Below, piece by piece: positions 62,473 to 64,000 of a DNA stretch of 64,000 bases. The notes under the pieces are model-generated. The model was given only the letters and a program-made list of their open reading frames with translations, had not been told where the DNA came from and ran no database searches. How positions within the stretch are numbered: position 1 is the stretch's first letter; each line of letters begins with the position of its first letter. The DNA comes from Roseburia sp. (GTDB taxonomy: Bacteria > Bacillota > Clostridia > Lachnospirales > Lachnospiraceae), in assembly GCA_017937095.1 (NCBI GenBank), contig JAGBEG010000002.1, positions 62,001 to 126,000 of the forward strand. The letters are read 5' to 3'. Both the position numbers and the translations under genes were made by a program.

Positions 62473-63530
62473 TATGATTTTAGATAGTCTTCCGCCTCCC
62501 GCACAGTATTCACCATATACTCCATCGCCTCCACCGGGTACTCTCCTGCGGCTGTCTCTCCGGTCAGCATCACAGATGCCGCGCCTTGCTGCACCGCGCG
62601 GAAAATATCTGACACCTCGGCTCTGGTCGGAACTGCCGTCCGCTCCATGGACGCCAGCATCTGCGTGACGACCATAAACGGTTTTCCCGCCTCCCTGCAC
62701 ATCTCTGCAATCTGTTCCTGTATGACCGGAAGCTTCCAGAGCGGCATTACATTTCCAAGGTCGCCTCTCGCAATCACGATTTCATCGCAGTATGGCAGCA
62801 ACTCCGGAAGCCGCCTGACGCCATCCATATTTTCGATTTTCGCAAAAATCTGAATTTCCTCCGCGTCTACATTTATTAAAGCCTGTTTTAAGTTCTTTAA
62901 ATCTTCTTGATTTCGCACGAACGGAAGCATCACTCCCGTAATTCCATATTTCTTTGCCAGGCTGATATTTTCCAGATCACTTTCCGTTAAGGTCGGCGCT
63001 TCTATCGTGACTCCCGGAAGGGCAATACTCTTGCCGCTCTTTAGCACGCCTTTGCGCAGCACTCTACATTCTGCCGCGCATCCCGTTCGGGTGCGGAATA
63101 GTTCTTCCGTTTCTAACAGAATCTTCCCGTCATCCACCAGAATTTGCTGACCGCTTGTAAGGTGCGGCAGGATCAATTCCGGCACTGGAAGCTCTGTCGG
63201 GTCGAACAGGTTATTCTGCCCCTCTGCCACAAGTGTCAGCGCATCCCCCACGAGCAGCTCCCTCTCCGTCCCAAGCTTCCCAAGGCGAAGTTCCGGTCCG
63301 CGGAGATCCATCAGGATTTCCGGCTCATTTTGATTGCCGGCATCCGCCCGACAGCGTTCTGTTTTCTTATATGCAAGTTTAATATTTTCAATCCATTCTG
63401 AACTCTCCGGCAAATTCGAGTGTGATAGATTTACCCGTATGCCCGTCATTCCTTTTTCAAATAAACGGACCAGCGTGTCCGCATCGTGGCAGGCTGGTCC
63501 GATCGTTCCGTAAATCTTTGTATATGTCAT
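62472..63530 (-). CDS. short pyruvate kinase-like protein without C-terminal domain
   Basis: 352 residues, against 470-580 for most pyruvate kinases. The A and B domains are present: TKIYGTIGPA, ILMDLRGPELR (DTKGPE in classical enzymes), IFAKIENMDGV with the catalytic Lys, ARGDLG, TQMLASM, PTRAEVSDI and LTGETAAGEYP. The protein ends at the close of the barrel, so the C-terminal allosteric domain is lost rather than frameshifted; the stop is followed by a terminator. Likely active on phosphoenolpyruvate or a related enolate but without normal allosteric control. It may be a paralogue of a full-length enzyme elsewhere. Confidence 0.85.
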   Translation of the reverse strand: MTYTKIYGTIGPACHDADTLVRLFEKGMTGIRVNLSHSNLPESSEWIENIKLAYKKTERCRADAGNQNEPEILMDLRGPELRLGKLGTERELLVGDALTLVAEGQNNLFDPTELPVPELILPHLTSGQQILVDDGKILLETEELFRTRTGCAAECRVLRKGVLKSGKSIALPGVTIEAPTLTESDLENISLAKKYGITGVMLPFVRNQEDLKNLKQALINVDAEEIQIFAKIENMDGVRRLPELLPYCDEIVIARGDLGNVMPLWKLPVIQEQIAEMCREAGKPFMVVTQMLASMERTAVPTRAEVSDIFRAVQQGAASVMLTGETAAGEYPVEAMEYMVNTVREAEDYLKS

Positions 63531-63614
63531 ACTCCATATCTCTTTTCGATAATCATTTGATTCTCTACATTTATCCAGTAGTTTTTCTGCGCTCTTTTTA
63601 CTTTTTAAATCTGG

Positions 63615-64000
63615 TTATAACATCTTTTTCTTCCGTAAGAAGAGCATTGTGATAATGCAGATCAGCAGCGTGATCACGCAGATAATCAGAAAGCCGTGCG
63701 GCGTATCTGAAAACGGCATCCAGCGCTCATCCACATTCATTCCGTAGATTCCCGAAATTACGGTAGGGATTGCCATTACAATCGTAATTGAAGTCAGATA
63801 CTTCATGACGTTGTTCAGGCGGTTATCAATCACAGATGACATCAGTTCCCGCGTACCGTTGATGATATCACGGTAAATCGACGTCATCTCAATCGCCTGC
63901 CGGTTCTCGACGATAACATCTCCGAGAAGCTCTTTATCCTCCGGGTACTGCTCCAGCCGCTTATAGCGCGTCAGACGGTCTAAGACTACGCCGTTCGCCC
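63615..64000 (-). CDS. CorA-family magnesium transporter, C-terminal part (runs off right edge)
   Basis: The last 128 codons are visible. Frame continues to the window edge without a start (LDRLTRYKRLEQYPEDKELL is encoded near 63930-63989). Two membrane helices end the protein, with the CorA signature GMN in ISGIYGMNVDE between them and a Lys-rich C terminus. Long cytoplasmic helix before the membrane as expected. Divalent cation uptake. Confidence 0.9.
   Translation of the reverse strand, partial: ANGVVLDRLTRYKRLEQYPEDKELLGDVIVENRQAIEMTSIYRDIINGTRELMSSVIDNRLNNVMKYLTSITIVMAIPTVISGIYGMNVDERWMPFSDTPHGFLIICVITLLICIITMLFLRKKKML

Overview
The window reads as a chromosomal segment of a low-to-mid GC Clostridia bacterium, most likely Lachnospiraceae. 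Support: the S10/spc/alpha ribosomal protein order, zinc-ribbon S14 and adenylate kinase, a KOW-domain protein between infA and map, an L17 with a family-style internal extension, AGGAGG-type ribosome binding sites, and several intergenic repeats of a kind I associate with Lachnospiraceae. No rRNA, tRNA, CRISPR array or intact insertion sequence was seen.

Layout. (1) 1-3.9 kb, minus strand: a membrane protein / response regulator / histidine kinase operon running off the left edge, next to a small repeat protein and a four-helix membrane protein. Both promoters carry tandem 11-bp direct repeats that look like binding sites of the same response regulator. (2) 4.0-8.1 kb: a MarR-controlled heterodimeric ABC exporter with two palindromic operators around its promoter. 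(3) 8.2-10.8 kb: an ABC-2 transporter (one ATPase, two permeases). (4) 11-18.3 kb: a PucR-type regulator, two class III aminotransferases, a polar amino acid ABC importer and a cytidylate-kinase-like protein, probably a catabolic unit for an amino compound. (5) 18.9-25.9 kb: an AT-rich island with a probable defence pair (OLD-family ATPase/TOPRIM nuclease plus UvrD-like helicase, Gabija-like), an AlbA/Schlafen-domain ATPase-like protein, and fragments of RhuM-like and Rpn-like genes. (6) 25.9-36 kb: housekeeping genes (RlmD-type rRNA methyltransferase, YhaM-like exonuclease, an HtrA-like protein that has lost its catalytic triad, MutS2, a two-component system, a lipoprotein amidase). (7) 36-53.5 kb: the complete S10-spc-alpha ribosomal protein superoperon on the minus strand, with promoters seen before rpsJ and before rpmJ. 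(8) 53.5-56.4 kb: a zinc-ribbon membrane protein and a DUF2339 polytopic protein. (9) 56.7-64 kb: an Rpn/PD-(D/E)XK protein, TrkA/TrkH potassium uptake, an EamA exporter, a SAM methyltransferase, a short pyruvate kinase without the C-terminal domain, and a CorA fragment at the right edge.

The structure not explained by genes is an unusual density of short near-perfect palindromes between genes, often in pairs and often overlapping the stop codon of the preceding gene (rplB, rpsH, secY, a histidine kinase), and a 57-bp element with 10-bp terminal inverted repeats found twice, plus a decayed third copy, each directly after an intrinsic terminator or T-tract and before the next gene. The best candidates for new biology are this element, the palindrome pairs, the OLD/UvrD module bracketed by a diverged repeat, and the triad-less HtrA protein.
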